64,000 bases of DNA from Salvator merianae (Eukaryota; Chordata; Lepidosauria; Squamata; Teiidae), in NCBI GenBank assembly GCA_003586115.2, contig QVOM02000074.1, forward strand, positions 3,130,138 through 3,194,137, given 5' to 3'. A program made the position numbers and the translations under genes. The notes below the pieces were generated by a model. It searched no databases and was not told where the DNA came from. It saw only the letters and a list, made by a program, of their open reading frames with translations. Below, piece by piece: positions 1 to 11,939 of the stretch. The first letter of the stretch is position 1. Each line of letters begins with the position of its first letter.

Positions 1-719
1 TAACCATAAAGAATACAGGCTTCAAGGAGGGGGATAGTGCCAGGGGGAGTCAATCAGCTCTATGACGGTAACAGGGTGCGAAATGGCATGCATTCAAGGC
101 CCTTCAACTGCTGGGACATTGTTTCTGTTCCACCAGTGCGAGATAACACAGATTCCCACTGTTCTGATCCAACGAGGAGGAATAGACGGTTTAGAGTATA
201 TCTGAGGTAGCTGGGTAATTAGTCTCACTTTCAAAGAAGTTCAGATAGTGCTTGTTACGTTTTAATAAAGCTTTCTTCCTTACTTATGAGGAGTAAATTA
301 CGTCTAACTTAGTGCTGAAAGTGCTGAAAGTCCTAAAATTCCGAGGCACAATATGTGCAAAGACATTGAAGATGTGATTTAAGTGGTCATGGAGGAGGAA
401 GGCCAAACAAAGCCTGGGGTCACACCAGAGACCGAGAGGTTTGGAGAAACTTATTTAGCAGCCTGTCAGCACAGATGCAGCCCCAAACTTGGGTTACAGT
501 GAGAGACTCTGAAAGGCAGCATAGACTGCAGAGGTCAGGCTGGGGAGCCCCGCCAGGAAGGAGATGAATGGCGTTCTGACCATGCAAACAAGAAGGAATG
601 GCAGAGGTGAGAGCCAACGTAAGGATCCTACAAGACGCATGAAAGGGCTACAGAAGTTTAAACAGCTTCTAATGAGAGAGACAAATGCACCTCAAATAGA
701 CGGCGGGGGCCCTGGGCAA
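1..719. other. Unassigned non-coding DNA
   Basis: I see no convincing gene, RNA or recognisable repeat before the CR1 tail. The short open frames on both strands lack any family motif. Confidence 0.5.
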
Positions 720-2774
720 GTACATAAGAACATAGAACATAATAAGAGCCCTGCTGGATCAGGCAACGGCCCATCTAGTCCAGCATCCTGTTTCACACAG
801 TGGCCCACCAATTGCTTCTGGGCATCCCAAGCTGGATAAAAAGGCAAAACCTTCACCTGCTCTTGACTCCCTGCAAATGAAGCATCCTGTCTGGCTCTCC
901 ACCCTGGAGGCAGTACCTAGGCATCCATTCTAGTACACCTGATGCCCATGAACTTGTCTAATCCATTCTTAAGGCTGGTTGCTGTCACCACCTCTTCTGG
1001 TAAATTCCATAGACTGATGACCCTCTGGGTGAAAAATACTAACTCTCCTACCCATCAGCTTCATATAGTGCCTCCTGGTCTTAGTGTTGTGCGATAGAGA
1101 AAAGAATTTTTCTCTATCCATCTTATCCATACTATGCATGATTTTATATACTTAAATCAGGTCCATTCTAAAATGCTGTCTTTCAAGGCTGAAGAGGCCA
1201 AGACACTGCAGCCTGATTTCGTAAGGAAGGTGTTCCAGCCCCTTGATCGTTCTGGTTGCCCTTTTCTGCACCTTCTCCAGTTCCACAATATCCTTTCTGA
1301 GGTGAGGTGACCAGAATTGTACACAATATTCCAAGTGTGACCTCACCATAGATTTGTAAAGAGACACATGACACTTGCTGACTTGTTCTCTGTTCCCTTC
1401 CTAATTACTGCAGCATTGAATTTGCTTTTTTCACTGCCACTGCACACTGGGCCGACACCTTCATTGAGCTGTCTACCAGAACCCCAAGATCCTTTTCCTG
1501 CTCTTTCACAGAAACCTTTACCCCCATCAGTTTATAGGCATAATTGGGGTTCTTTGCCTTGATGTGCATCACTTTGTGCTTGTTAAGATTGAAGTGCATT
1601 TGCCACTTCATTGCCCACTCACTCAATGTCAAGAGATCCCTCTGGAGCTCTTTACAATCACTTTCAATCACCCTAAACAATTTAGTGTCATCAGCAAACT
1701 TTACTAACTCATTATTTACCCCGTGCCTAGATCATTTATGAATAAATTAAAAAGCAGGGGTCCTAGTACTGAACCTTGTGGGACCACACTTCTCACCTCT
1801 TTCCACTCTGAGAACTGACCACTTATTCCTGCTCTCTGTTTCCTGTCCTTAAGCCAGTTACCAATCCAGGACAGGACCTGTCCTCTTATTCTGTGACTAC
1901 TGAGTTTATTCAGGAGTCTTTGATGATGGATTTGTCAAAAGCCTTCTGAAAGTCCAGATAGACAGTGTCAACTGGGTCCCCTTTATCCAAATGTTTATTA
2001 ACACTTCCAAAGAATTCTAACAAGTTAGTAATACCTTTGCAGAAGCCATGCTGATTTTCTTTGAGCAATGCTTGCTCCTTTATATGTGTAGTAATTTTAA
2101 CCTTAATTATGGTTTCCATCACTTTATCTGGAACTGATATTAAGCTGACTGGTCTGTAATTTCCTGGACCACCCCTTGATCCATTTTTGAAGATCAGTGT
2201 CACATTTGCCACCCTCCAGTCTTCAGGCACAGAGCCTGATTTTAGGGAAAGGTTATATATTTTGGCTAGAAGCTCCGCAGTTTCACATTTGAGTTCTTTA
2301 AGAACTCTCAGATAAATGCCATCTAGTCCTGGTGCGTTCTTAGCATTTAGTTTAACAAGACATACAAGGGCTCCTTCCTGATTACCTCCATCCAGTTTAA
2401 TTCTTCTGACTCTCTCCCTGAAAAGATTGTCTCAGTCACCAGTATATGGCCTCTATCTTCCTAAGTGAAAAAGGAGGCAAAGAATTCATTTACCCTTTCT
2501 GCAATCTCTGTGTCCTCTGTAATTGTCCCTTTCTGTCTATTATCATCTAAAGATCCAATTGCTTTTCTGGTTGGATTCTTACTTCTGATATTCTTAAAGA
2601 AATTCTTAAGTCTCCATGTTAGATTGTGTCAACAACTTACTGTCTGTATTTCAGTTGAAGGTTATCGCATTCTGGTCATTGTTCCCTCTCGGATCAGTAA
2701 CAGTAACATCTTGTTCTAGATCCTGTGCATTTACTTAGGATCAAGTCCAGGACTCTCTTTCCCCTGATTGGTTT
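720..2774 (-). mobile_element. CR1-clade LINE copy A1, 3' half (RT C-terminus and tail)
   Basis: This is the 3' part of a CR1-clade non-LTR retrotransposon read on the minus strand. The 3' end is marked by the ACATAAGAACATAG tail, followed by the GCTGGATCAGGC block shared with copies A2, A3 and A4. Broken frames at 1152-1367, 1405-1680 and 1910-2230 match the A4 reverse transcriptase. They include [20 protein letters not shown], the segment before it (MHFNLNKHKVMHI), and the fingers segment NYRPVSLISVPDKV with VYLDFQKAFDK. Frameshifts and stops make it dead. The element does not end at 2774: the same CR1 resumes at 8765, so a later hAT insertion split it. Family is clear; the family label 'A' is mine. 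Confidence 0.9.
1152..2230 (-). pseudogene. CR1 ORF2 remnant (reverse transcriptase part), copy A1
   Basis: This is a decayed reverse transcriptase of a CR1 LINE. In coding order, 2230-1910 holds the early RT block (PEDWRVANVTLIF, NYRPVSL) and RT motif A (VYLDFQKAFDK). 1680-1405 holds the segment after the catalytic FADD, with [17 protein letters not shown]. 1367-1152 holds the thumb and C-terminal region ([20 protein letters not shown]). Frames change between these blocks, so no active enzyme is possible. Comparison with copy A4 (42365-45361) gives the order. In an intact element the enzyme copies the LINE RNA into DNA at a nicked target. Confidence 0.85.
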
Positions 2775-3816
2775 TAGGGATGTGCACAAAGTTTTTTCCG
2801 TTTTTCGTTTCGTAGTGACTACCAGCACGCTTTGTTTTCGATCAAAAATTGCATCTGTGAAGAATGCTGTTTTCAATTTCGAAGCAAAGTTTTGACAATT
2901 TTTTTTGCAAAAAGGAAGGTGTCAGGAGAGCTGGGGGAGGGCCACAGTGGGAGCACAGTTCAGCCAATAGAATCGCGCAGGTCTGAGGGGGCACCGTTGG
3001 CACCCCATTCAAGCTGCAGTGTCCAAATTTGACGTGGAGCTCCGGGGGCACCCCAGGAACCATTGTGCCAAGTTTGGAGGCTGTAGCTCAAAATCACCCG
3101 GCGACCAATAGAATCACATGGAAGTCTGAGGGGGACCACTGTGGCAGTTCTTTGCATTTGGTGTGGAGATATCCCCAAAAAGGCTGAGGATCCTTCTGCT
3201 GCTTGGCCATAGCCAATTATGAGCCTGGAAAGAAAATCCTGACTGAAATAACTGCCCCATCCACCTCTTATGCGCAGCACCTCCACAGCTACCATGAAGA
3301 AATCACACCAATGAACACATATGTAATGGAAAGCCTTTTCCAAACATTCCTGTTTTCCTTTACCTTATTAGCTGAGCTGCTGCTTCCTTTGCTATCCTAT
3401 TCTTCTACTGTCTCACTGACTCTGTGTCTCCCTGTGTAGTGGATAGCTGACTCTGAGGAAGAGGAGTAGGTCCAGGGAAGATGTACTACTGTTGGTACGG
3501 ATGCAGATGCCAGGTTCTCCCCAGTAAAAGTATCAACAGACAGAGTTGTTGTTTACTCTGGCAATGGCTTGTGTGGCTTACTTTAGCACCAGACCAGTGA
3601 AGAAAGATCCCTGGGACAAGGGTGGCACCAGGTGAGCTGTGTGATAGATTGGGAAATGGAGAATGGAGAAGCTGCTTCTCTAGCAGTCTCACCTGTAAGT
3701 TTGTCCACCTCAGCCAAGGTCTCAGACTAGTACTGGCCCTTGGGCACTGACCCTAATGGGTGCTGGCCCAGGGCACTGAGCATACCCCATGTCATCAGCG
3801 ACCTGGCATCATTGGG

Positions 3817-3852
3817 GTGTGTGTGTGTAAGAGAGAGAGAGACTGTGTGTGT

Positions 3853-3909
<57 letters not shown>
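3817..3909. repeat. (TG)n/(GA)n compound microsatellite
   Basis: TG dinucleotides alternate with GA dinucleotides for about 93 bp. The overlapping frames rich in His/Thr or Ser/Leu are artefacts of this repeat. Confidence 0.97.
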
Positions 3910-4176
3910 CACACACAACTCAGATAGGATTTCTTACCTCTACCCCCTCCACCTCCTTTCCCTTTCCTTGTTTTCATTTTTTAAGATTCTAATTTCTCCT
4001 TTATTCAATAGTTTCTGTTTTCCCCTTACTTTGTGGCTTTGTTTTTTACTTTTCCGTGCCTTTTTTGTGCTTTTTGTTACTTTCTTTGGGAATTATTGAC
4101 CCACCCAGTCCTTTTTTTGTTTTGTTCCAGCTGCTGTTGTTGCTGCAGGATTGGGATAGAGTCACCCATGGTCTGG

Positions 4177-6219
4177 TCACGCATTCCCCAAAAGCAGCTC
4201 GGGAAAGCCCAGCAGGGGCAGGTTGGCCTTTAAGAAGATGAGCTGCTCCACAAGCCGAGCACCCATGTGAGAGTGATGACATGTCACCACATCACCAGCC
4301 ATGGAGAACACCCTCTCACTCTGCACAGATGTCGGTGGAGCGGACAGGTACTTCCAGACAACAGCTTCCAAATCCGGCCAGATTTGGCAATGCTTTGCCC
4401 AAAACTCAGATGGCACCATGTCCTCGCCTCCCACTTCCCCCACTAGATACTGCAGAACAGATTGCTCAGCACTATTGAGGGTAGTTGGCTTCCGATGTTT
4501 CGTGGACGGGTCACTGAAGCCGAAAACCTCAAACTCCGTGTCAGATAGTGCCTCCTGGCACACTTCATGACTTGCCTCCGAAACCGTGCTGCTGGGCCCA
4601 ATGCTAATGCTAGCCACTGGAAGCGGGGAACGCACTGAGAACAGGCACTCCACTCTCCAACGCCTGGCCAAACCTCTCTGACTGAACTCTCCTAGCTGCT
4701 TGGACCAGGTGCTCTCTCCACCAAGGGAGCTCGTCCGCAGGGAAAGCTCCCTCCTGAACCCTTGGGTCAAGAAGGCAGACCCAAATGGCCGCAGGCTTCT
4801 TTCTCAAGGGCTCAATCAGCCTCTTCTCAACTCCAGCCTGCAGCCAACTCGCCAAGGCCTGGCCAGCCTCAGTGGTCAGCTGCGGTGGAAGTCCACCAAG
4901 ACGTTTGCCAAGGCAACTGTGCTCAGCAGCGCCACGTTCAGCGTTACTGTCTCACCACTCAGTTTCCTCGTCAGCTGATTGAAGAATCTGAGTGCCTTGA
5001 TAGCATCCACGATGGTGTGCCAGTCCTCCAGGGAGAGACTGCACTCCTCCATGTTATGCCTCATAGCGAGCATGTGAAGGGCAGGCTCTTGGTCCAGCAG
5101 GCGCTGGAACAAGATATAGGTGGAGTTCCACTGGGTGGGAACATCTGTGGGGATCAGATGTTCCAGCAGGCGCTGCTCCTCCTGGGCCTGGTGGAGCAGC
5201 CTCCATGCAGTATTACTCAGGTGAAAATGGGAAGCCATCCTGCAGCACCTCTCCACAAGGGCTCCCATAGATGTGGCAGAAGCGTCAGTGGGGACCGCAC
5301 TCCTGGGTGCCGGCCCAGAGAGTCCAAGAGCGTCCCTCACAACCAGGTGGACAGTGTGAGACATACAAGTGATGTTCACAAACCCTGCCAGGCCAGCTGC
5401 CTTGACTATATTCTTCCCATTGTCAGTGACCATGAAGCCATGGATAAGGGACGGGTCCCGGCTCAACCAACCCCTCACCTGATGGTCCATGGCCTGTGAC
5501 TGGTGTTCAGCAGTGTGAGTCCTATCATGCTCCTCCACATGCAGCAAGGCCCAAAGGGGCTTTGCCACTGGTGAGGAAACTTGAGAAGCAATCCCAGCAC
5601 TGGCTGCAACACCACCCTCTCTCTCCTCCCCCCACCAGTGCACAGTGAGGTAGACGAAAGAGCCGTACAATCCGCCGCTGCTGGATCACAGATCGGCAAT
5701 GAAATGCACGACTGGGCAGGGACGGATGGCAGTGCATGACATCCATTCCTGCACCGCCTCCCTGCACTCATCGTACAGGGAGGGCATCACGTTGCTGCTG
5801 AATGTGGTGTGTGAGGGTGTCTGATAGTCGAGGGCAAGCAGGTGGAGCAGCCGGCAGAAGCCAATGTTCTCCATCACAGATAGTGGCTGATCGTTGAGGG
5901 TGATCATCTCTGCAATGGTCTGGGTAAGGAGAGATCTACCTCAGCAATCACCCCACTTGCCCCTCAACTTCTGAAACCACTGTTCAGGTAACTGTGTCTG
6001 CTGGGTGGCAGACACAGTGCCAGCAGGGCTACCCCCAGGCATGCTGGGCCTACTGCTATCAGCAGGGTGAAGAACACCAGGGTGCCGACTCTTTAGATGG
6101 CTCCACAGCACCGTGGTGCCAAGACGCCTGACATTTTGCCCCCTGCTGACTTGTGCCTTACAGTGGTTGCAGGCAACGTAGTTTGGAGCATCAGGGCAGA
6201 GTTCAAAATGCCTCCACAC
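4177..6219 (-). pseudogene. hAT transposase pseudogene (BED finger to dimerisation domain)
   Basis: This is the broken cut-and-paste transposase of hAT-1. The N-terminal BED zinc finger is at 6219-5941 (WRHFELCPDAPNYVACNHCK ... HLKSRHP). 5907-5686 continues the protein. 5670-4876 is the RNase H-like catalytic part, with FMVTDNGKNIVKAAG (catalytic Asp context), MSHTVHLVV and PTQWNSTYILFQRL, all typical of hAT enzymes. 4770-4177 ends with the hAT dimerisation motif YLSAPPTSVQSERVFSMAGD. The frame changes at least four times, so the gene is inactive and not a domesticated ZBED gene. A homologous pseudogene on plus lies near 60690-62482. The TAGGG-ended elements at 28116 and 54812 are plausible former clients. 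Confidence 0.9.
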
Positions 6220-6284
6220 TACACTACCCTCGGTGCTACCCTCGGTGATGGTCCTGCTGCTGCTTGCTCGTTCTGGGGATCAGA

Positions 6285-6882
6285 GGGCCTTTTCGCACTG
6301 TAGTGGTAGACCGTTCCAGTCCGCTCACTAGAACGGAGCGTTCGCACTGCCGCGGGTGCGCGCCTCACCCAATCCTGACCGCTTCGTACCCAATCCGAAC
6401 CCGAAGCTGGATAAGGCAAGACAACAAAAAAGATGTCTTCATCCCGACCTGCGCGATGGAGCGAAGATTGGGCATGGTGCTTTCGCACTGTTTGCCTCGG
6501 CGTCAGACATGGCTGTTGTGGCTATGCATGCGCGCTCCGCTGCGTCGCATCCGGGGTGTGAAGTTTCCGTACCCCGCTCCGCTGCTTCGTAACCCGGTAC
6601 GAAACTTCGTACCCGGGATAGCCCTTTCAGCTGAGTAACCGAGCTGCCGTTACGAAGCCGGCTTCGTAACCAGCCCTCTGGGTACGAAGTAGGTGTGAAG
6701 GTGCAAAGCGGGTGCCAAGTGGGTACCGAACTAGCGGCTACCATTCGCACTGTTCCCTCTGCTAGTCGGCTTTGGGTCCGTTCCGCTGGCCGGGAGTGCG
6801 AATGGCACCAAGCATTCCCCAACCTCTCCGGTCCGAAGCCGACTACTGGGAATGGTCTACCGAGCTCAGTGCGAAAAGGCCC
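6285..6882 (-). mobile_element. Harbinger-like MITE copy 1 (598 bp), inside hAT-1
   Basis: The ends are inverted repeats: GGGCCTTTTCGCAC on the left and GTGCGAAAAGGCCC on the right. The element is flanked by AGA on both sides (6282-6284, 6883-6885). A 3 bp duplication with GGGCC termini fits the PIF/Harbinger superfamily. It lies in the opposite orientation to the copies at 12833 and 21833: its left part (GCGGGTGCGCGCCTCACC) is the reverse complement of their right part. The inside is CpG-rich and has several short inverted repeats around TTCGTAACC, with no coding capacity. It inserted upstream of the transposase BED segment. The superfamily is inferred from the ends only. Confidence 0.8.
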
Positions 6883-7639
6883 AGAATCATCACACACCAG
6901 TCTGGGGCTGAGAAAGACCAGGGCAAGACTCCCGCTCCTCCTCAGTCTCAGGCTGCAAGGTTGCACTGGAACACAGGACAGGTGGGGAAGGCCCAGCTGC
7001 CATGGCAGCTGAAACCATTACTACTACCACCTCTTCCCTTGCTGGAGGAACCTGTGATTCCTCAGCATGAAAGAGGCTACGCTCTATTGCTGAGGAAGAC
7101 CCACCACCAGCAGCAGGCTCAGGCCCAGCTTCCCATACGGGAAAGTCATGCCTGCGCACTGCATGCTCGAGGGTCCACCAGGTGGCAGGGACTCGGGGAA
7201 TAGGCCCCTCAGATGCCTGCCTGCCATGGCCAGCAACTCTTCTCCCTTCCCACCTGCCTAGCAGTCTAGCCTTTACTTTGCTGACCCCTCTGTCCTTCCC
7301 AGTAATCTTTTTCTGATTTTACAGAAGTCCTAAGTCTGTAAACCTAGCAGGGCTGAGGTGGGGGCTGCGAGTCCTGGAGGCTCATGGTAACCTAAATGGG
7401 ATGGGTGGGTGACCTGTTTAATCTGGATGTATGTCACCAGCACAGTGCTATGGCACTGCTGTGTGACACGTGGAAACCTGGATGAACCGAATTACCCCAA
7501 GGAAGCAGCAGGCTTACTTTGGGAGAGCCTCCTACAAAAATTTAGTTTGGGAAAAACAGCAATTTGATGGGTGTGGTGGAAGAAAACTAAAAGAGAGGGA
7601 GGGAGGAGGTTTTTGGGGAGGCTGACACTAGCACCCCAT

Positions 7640-7790
7640 GTCCTGAAACCTAGCCTAACACTGGTCCTAAGCCTAACCCACTATGTCAGAATCTATTTAA
7701 AGGGAACTCGTAAACCCACAGTCACTAACTCTGTGCCTGTGCACAACCCTAGCCAACCAGATTTACAATCCTAGCCCACACACCCAGCAA
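7640..7790. repeat. Degenerate CCTAAC/CCCTAG-rich tract in hAT-1
   Basis: Loosely repeated CCTAAC, CCTAGC and CCCTAG hexamers resemble decayed telomeric repeats. A better-preserved equivalent (GGTTAGGG type) lies at 60076-60180 in the related hAT-2, so the tract belongs to the transposon and not to a chromosome end. Confidence 0.5.
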
Positions 7791-8159
7791 AATAGAGAAT
7801 AGAAAGGTGGCCACGTGCCACTGGGAAAACAAAATCAGAAACCCAGAAAACAACCAACGGCACCTCAAAAGGAAAAAGACAAAAGGTGCATTGTTCTGCT
7901 AGTGCCCACCCCGTCACACACCTCAAAAGGAAAAAGTCAAAAGATGCACTGCTCTGCCAGTGCCCAGTCACACATCAACCACACAGATTCCAGATTAAAA
8001 CAACAACACAAAAATAGTCAATTTAAATAAACCAGCAACAGAAAGAACAAGAAACAATACTATAATATATTCTACTTACATATAACAGGAAAACAATCAA
8101 TAATTCAAATAAATATAACAAGAGAACAATAAACAATGAAAATACAAAGACCCCCCTGC

Positions 8160-8222
8160 ACTGACTCTCCCTTCCCCTCTCCTCCCCTCTTCTCCTCTCC
8201 CCTCTTCTCCCCTCCCCTCCCC
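8160..8222. repeat. CCTCT-type low-complexity tract
   Basis: A pyrimidine-rich run of CCTCT/CCCCT units lies within the 5' region of hAT-1. Confidence 0.9.
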
Positions 8223-9558
8223 AACCAAATTAAAGGTAAAGGTAAAGAAAGAGCCAAAAGAACTTAGGCAGTGCAAAAAAGAGAGCCCACAAGAACCCAC
8301 AGAACTAAACCACCCACCACGCGGAGTGCCCAACTCACAGTCTGAAGACAGTAGTCCTCCTGCTCAGTCCAGTCCAGTCCGATCCAACCAAAAATATTAG
8401 CTCAACTGCTCTTGGGCCTCTTGCCCCCCACTCCCACCCAGATTTCCAAAACAGCAAATAGAATACCTGTTTCCCTGGTAGCAAGGAACCAAACAAAAGT
8501 AAACAAGGCACCCAACAAGCTACTGAAGCAGTCACTCAAAATCCAGTGACCAGTCACTGATACCAAGACAGCAGCCAATAAAAAATTCTAATCCATTAGG
8601 CAAACAAAACTACAGTCACACAAGAAAGAATACAGGCCCATCGAAAACTGCGAAAATTGTCAAAAAAAAAAAGTATCTTTCACTTTCGTGTTCGTGCATA
8701 GACTTCAAAAAATGCCATTTTCATATGAAATGCGAAAGTGACGAAGTCGTTCGGCACATCCCTAGTTGGTTTCACAACCAGCTGCTCTAGGCAACAATCA
8801 TTTAGCATGTCTAGGAATTTTATCTCTCTCTCATGAGTTGAACAAGAGTTGAAGTCTCCCATTATAACTACCCTTTCCTTTTTGATGCCTCCTTGATCTC
8901 ATTTTCCAAATGCTAGTCTCCTTTATCAGTTTGGTTGGGAGGGTGTTAGATGTCCCTAATATTAGTCTTGTTTCTGACCCAGTATTGTTACCCACAATGC
9001 TTCTATGGATGGGTCTGATTTACCTGGAAATTCCAGCTCATTCTATCTCTTCCTTAATGTACAAGGCTAAACCACCTCCAGTTCGCCTTTTTCCTGTCTC
9101 TCCTGTACATTTTATAACCTGGGATCATTCTATCCCATTGGTTTTCATCAATCCACCAGGTTTTAGTTATGCCAATAATATCAAATTTTTAATCCATCAC
9201 GAAGCATTCCGGTTCCCCTATTTCAGCTCAGAGGCGTCTGGTATTTGCATACAGGCATTAATATGCTCTCCTCTGTTGAAGGTTCTGCCCCATAGGATCA
9301 TGTCCAATCATAAACTGCCTCTTGCATCTTTCTGCTTGAATACTACTGACTTGTTCCCACTATGTGCATAATTCCCACCCTCCACACTCAAATGTACACA
9401 TTCACACACCAGATGCTACCCAGCTTCTGTCAGCTATCCCTCAGGGATCAATTTAAAAGCTGCTCTGCAACCTTTTTAATATTAAGCACCTGCAGTCTGG
9501 TTCTATCTTGGTTCAAGCCATCCCTTATGTACAGGTTTGGCTTGTCCCAAAATGTTCC

Positions 9559-10325
9559 CTAGTTCCTAACAAATCTAAACACTTCCTCTCTACACCACTG
9601 CTTCATCCACACATTGAGGTTCCTGAGTTCCACCTCTCTTGCTGACCCTGTGTGTGGAACAGGTAGCACCTCTGAGAATGTAACCTTGAAGGTCCTGGAT
9701 TTCAATCTTCTACCTAACAACCTAAATTTGGCTTCCAGAACCCCCACTTAAATTTCCAACATCATTGGTACCAATATGTACCATGACCATTGGCTCCTCC
9801 CCAGCACTGTCTACCAATCTATCTAGATGCCACATGATGTCCACAATTTTTGCACCTGGCAGGCAAGTCACCATGCAGTCCACACACTCATCACAAACCC
9901 TTCTCTCTGTATTTCTAATTAATTGAATTACCAACTACAAGAAGCCCGCTTCTCACCACCAATGGAGGAATATCCACAGTGCTGCAAGAGGATACAGTCA
10001 CATCATCTAAGGAAGGGGTCCCAACTAAGGGAGCCTGTCCCTCTTCCTCAATCCAATGTCCTCCCTGCCTGAGACCTCCATTCTCCAAGGCAGCTGGAGG
10101 GCTGTACATCATGGAGAGGGATGTTCCTACTGCACCTGGAGGCCTCCTCCTCATGCCTCTCTCTCTCTGCTTCTCCAGGTCCATTACCTTGGCTTCAAGG
10201 GAAGAAACCCGTTCCTTGAGATCCAGGAACTCATTACACCAAGCACACACCTCTGACTTCTGCCCATGACACTCGATGCAATACACTGGACACCCCCCCC
10301 CCCTTTGCTGGCTATCTATCTTCAT
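9559..10325 (-). pseudogene. CR1 ORF1 remnant (zinc finger, coiled coil, SGNH esterase), copy A1
   Basis: This is a decayed ORF1 protein of a CR1 LINE. In known CR1 elements ORF1 carries a cysteine-rich N-terminus, a coiled coil and an SGNH-type esterase. Here 10325-9915 shows CIEC and CAWC cysteine pairs, then a heptad-like stretch (FLDLKERVSSLEAKVMDLEK). 9934-9722 shows the esterase: LPGAKIVDIMWHLDRL and the block HIGTND. 9747-9559 is the C-terminal part in a third frame. The nucleophile region reads VVGNSIN where the family has GDS. The frame breaks make it non-functional. Confidence 0.8.
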
Positions 10326-10600
10326 TACTTTTAAATTATTTAAATCTAAATTATTTAAATTGTTTTATTTTATAAAATTACTTAAATTATTTTAGTTTTG
10401 GTTACTATTTAGGTTAGTTTTCTTTTTCTTTTTTTAAATTATTCCTTTAATGTTTACTACTATTTAAATTATTTTACTTTATTAAAAAATGTTGCTACTT
10501 ATTTAACTTTTTTTAACTTTTTTTTACAATTTATTTTACTTTTTTAAAAATTCTGAATTAGTATTTTATTTTTTTGTTACAGTATATATTTCACATGCCT
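10322..10600. repeat. AT-rich tract
   Basis: About 280 bp of TTTAAATTATTT-type sequence with no coding potential. It sits upstream of the CR1 ORF1 remnant and may be an expanded simple repeat in the element's 5' region. Confidence 0.7.
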
Positions 10601-10916
10601 AACAGCATGTGGATCACTTTTTTCTATCTTTCCCAGCTGAAGAATGTGGCTTAATTGCCTTAGCTAATCACCTTTGTTAGCTCCTATGAGTCACCAACAA
10701 CTGCAAGCCCCTCCTCCCTCAAACAATGTGCTCAGGCTAGCTTAGAAAAAAGCCCACCTCTAGCGCATAAGCCAGCCACACCAAGTGTCCAATGCCCTCT
10801 CCAGAACCCAGAGGGTCCACCTCACAAACTTACCAAAGCCAGGTAGTTCTTCCTCCAAATTTCTCTTTCAGATTCCTGCTACCTTGACTTGATCCCAGGA
10901 AAGCAGACATGGAGAC

Positions 10917-11937
10917 ATGGATCAAGAAAATTGGAACGGAGCACAAGCTGGTGAGACCCGGGCTGAGAGATGCAAGGGAAAGCCAGTGCATAGGCAAAAT
11001 GAAGTCTCTGAACCAAGATTGTATACTGATGGGGTGGGGGGACTAAAAGCCACATTTGATGGGGACCTGAAGAAGCTACCTTACTTTCTGACAGAAGTTG
11101 CTGGGTTTATGGATGGATCTGAGGACACCTTCTGAAGTGAAGAGGCCACTGTAAGATACATTTCAGGGCACTTGGAGGGAGAAGCAGCATAAGGGCTAGT
11201 AGACTTGCATGACATTGAGGCCCCTGAAATCACCACTCTCAACATCTTTAGGATGGGACTGTGACACTGCTTTGAAGACTCCCTCTGGCACAAAGAGGCT
11301 CTAAGCCAACTACAACACTTAAAGCAGGAAGACTGGACTGTAGCTGAATACACTAATGAATTCAGACAGACAGACAGCAATGTCCTGGAATGGTCAGAGA
11401 TGATCAACATCCAGCAATTCGACTTTGAACTAGACCCAGACAAACTTGAATGGGTGCTACTTCAGGGGGATCCAAGGACCCTATTAGGGTGGATTAAGAT
11501 AGCAGGGGAGATGGAAGCAAAATGGAAAAACATGACATTCACCCAACAGAGACAGGTGCTGCTATCTAAAGTCAGCAAATTGGGAAGCGACCGCAGAAAA
11601 GTTAGCAAAATAACTGCCAAGCCAGGTCAAGATGAGAGACAGAAGATAGTGATAGGGCTTATGTCAACGGGGTGGGCACACGGGGCATCTGGGGCACACA
11701 GAGCAGCCTGCCCACAACAACCAGCAAATGAGTCCATGCTTTGACCAAACAGGAGAGAGCAGAGAGCAGGACTCTGAAGCCAGAGAATACCAGTGTCAAA
11801 AAGGGGCCACAACACGCAAAGGAATGGCTTTAGCAAGTGTACCACCTAATGGCACCTTCATCCGGGTGGAAGATTTCTTGTCCGATGCAACCACAAGTGA
11901 TGAGGAGTTGTTGGGAAATGTAAGGAATCTGCTCTAA
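10917..11937 (+). pseudogene. gag remnant of Ty3/gypsy element
   Basis: This is the structural (capsid) protein remnant of the gypsy element. 10917-11135 opens with a polar N-terminal segment. The following stretch, broken by stops, contains the Retrotrans_gag-type sequence DWTVAEYTNEFRQ near 11330-11370, after an L..L.Q block. 11400-11744 continues with a charged helical region (WIKIAGEMEAKWKNMTFTQQ). No CCHC zinc knuckle is visible in 11700-11937, so that part is missing or decayed. Several stops and a frame change make the gene inactive. Confidence 0.75.
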
Positions 11938-11939
11938 AT

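Larger units (their letters stand above)
2775..8764 (-). mobile_element. hAT DNA transposon, ~6 kb, degenerate autonomous copy (hAT-1)
   Basis: This is a complete but dead hAT transposon inserted in CR1 A1. Its ends are inverted: TAGGGATGTGCAC on the left, and TAGGGATGTGC when the right end is reverse-complemented. It is flanked by ATTGGTTT (2767-2774) and GTTGGTTT (8765-8772), an 8 bp target duplication with one mismatch, as expected for hAT. The CR1 sequence is continuous when the element is taken out. It carries a transposase pseudogene on the minus strand, so the 5' end is near 8764. The 5' region is long (about 1.8 kb without the Harbinger-like insertion). Simple repeats lie at 3817-3909 and 8160-8222. 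Confidence 0.88.
8765..10880 (-). mobile_element. CR1-clade LINE copy A1, 5' half (endonuclease, ORF1, probable 5' region)
   Basis: This continues CR1 A1 beyond the hAT-1 insertion. The minus-strand frame at 8862-8680 (MGDFNSCSTHEREIKFLDML) reads endonuclease sequence and runs into the hAT end, as expected at an insertion junction. ORF1 remnants follow at 9559-10325. An AT-rich stretch (10322-10600) and about 280 bp beyond it may be the element's own 5' region, but I cannot prove that. If so, A1 was close to full length before it was interrupted. The upper limit is set only by the start of the gypsy-like sequence near 10880. Confidence 0.75.

Noticed and set aside
3727..3977. Small His/Thr- or Ser/Leu-rich proteins
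   Set aside because: Translation of the TG/GA microsatellite.
4762..5499. 245-codon plus-strand frame
   Set aside because: Antisense shadow of the hAT-1 transposase; the minus strand carries all hAT motifs.
4177..6219. Domesticated ZBED-type host gene
   Set aside because: The frame is broken at several points and the sequence lies between intact transposon ends with a target duplication.
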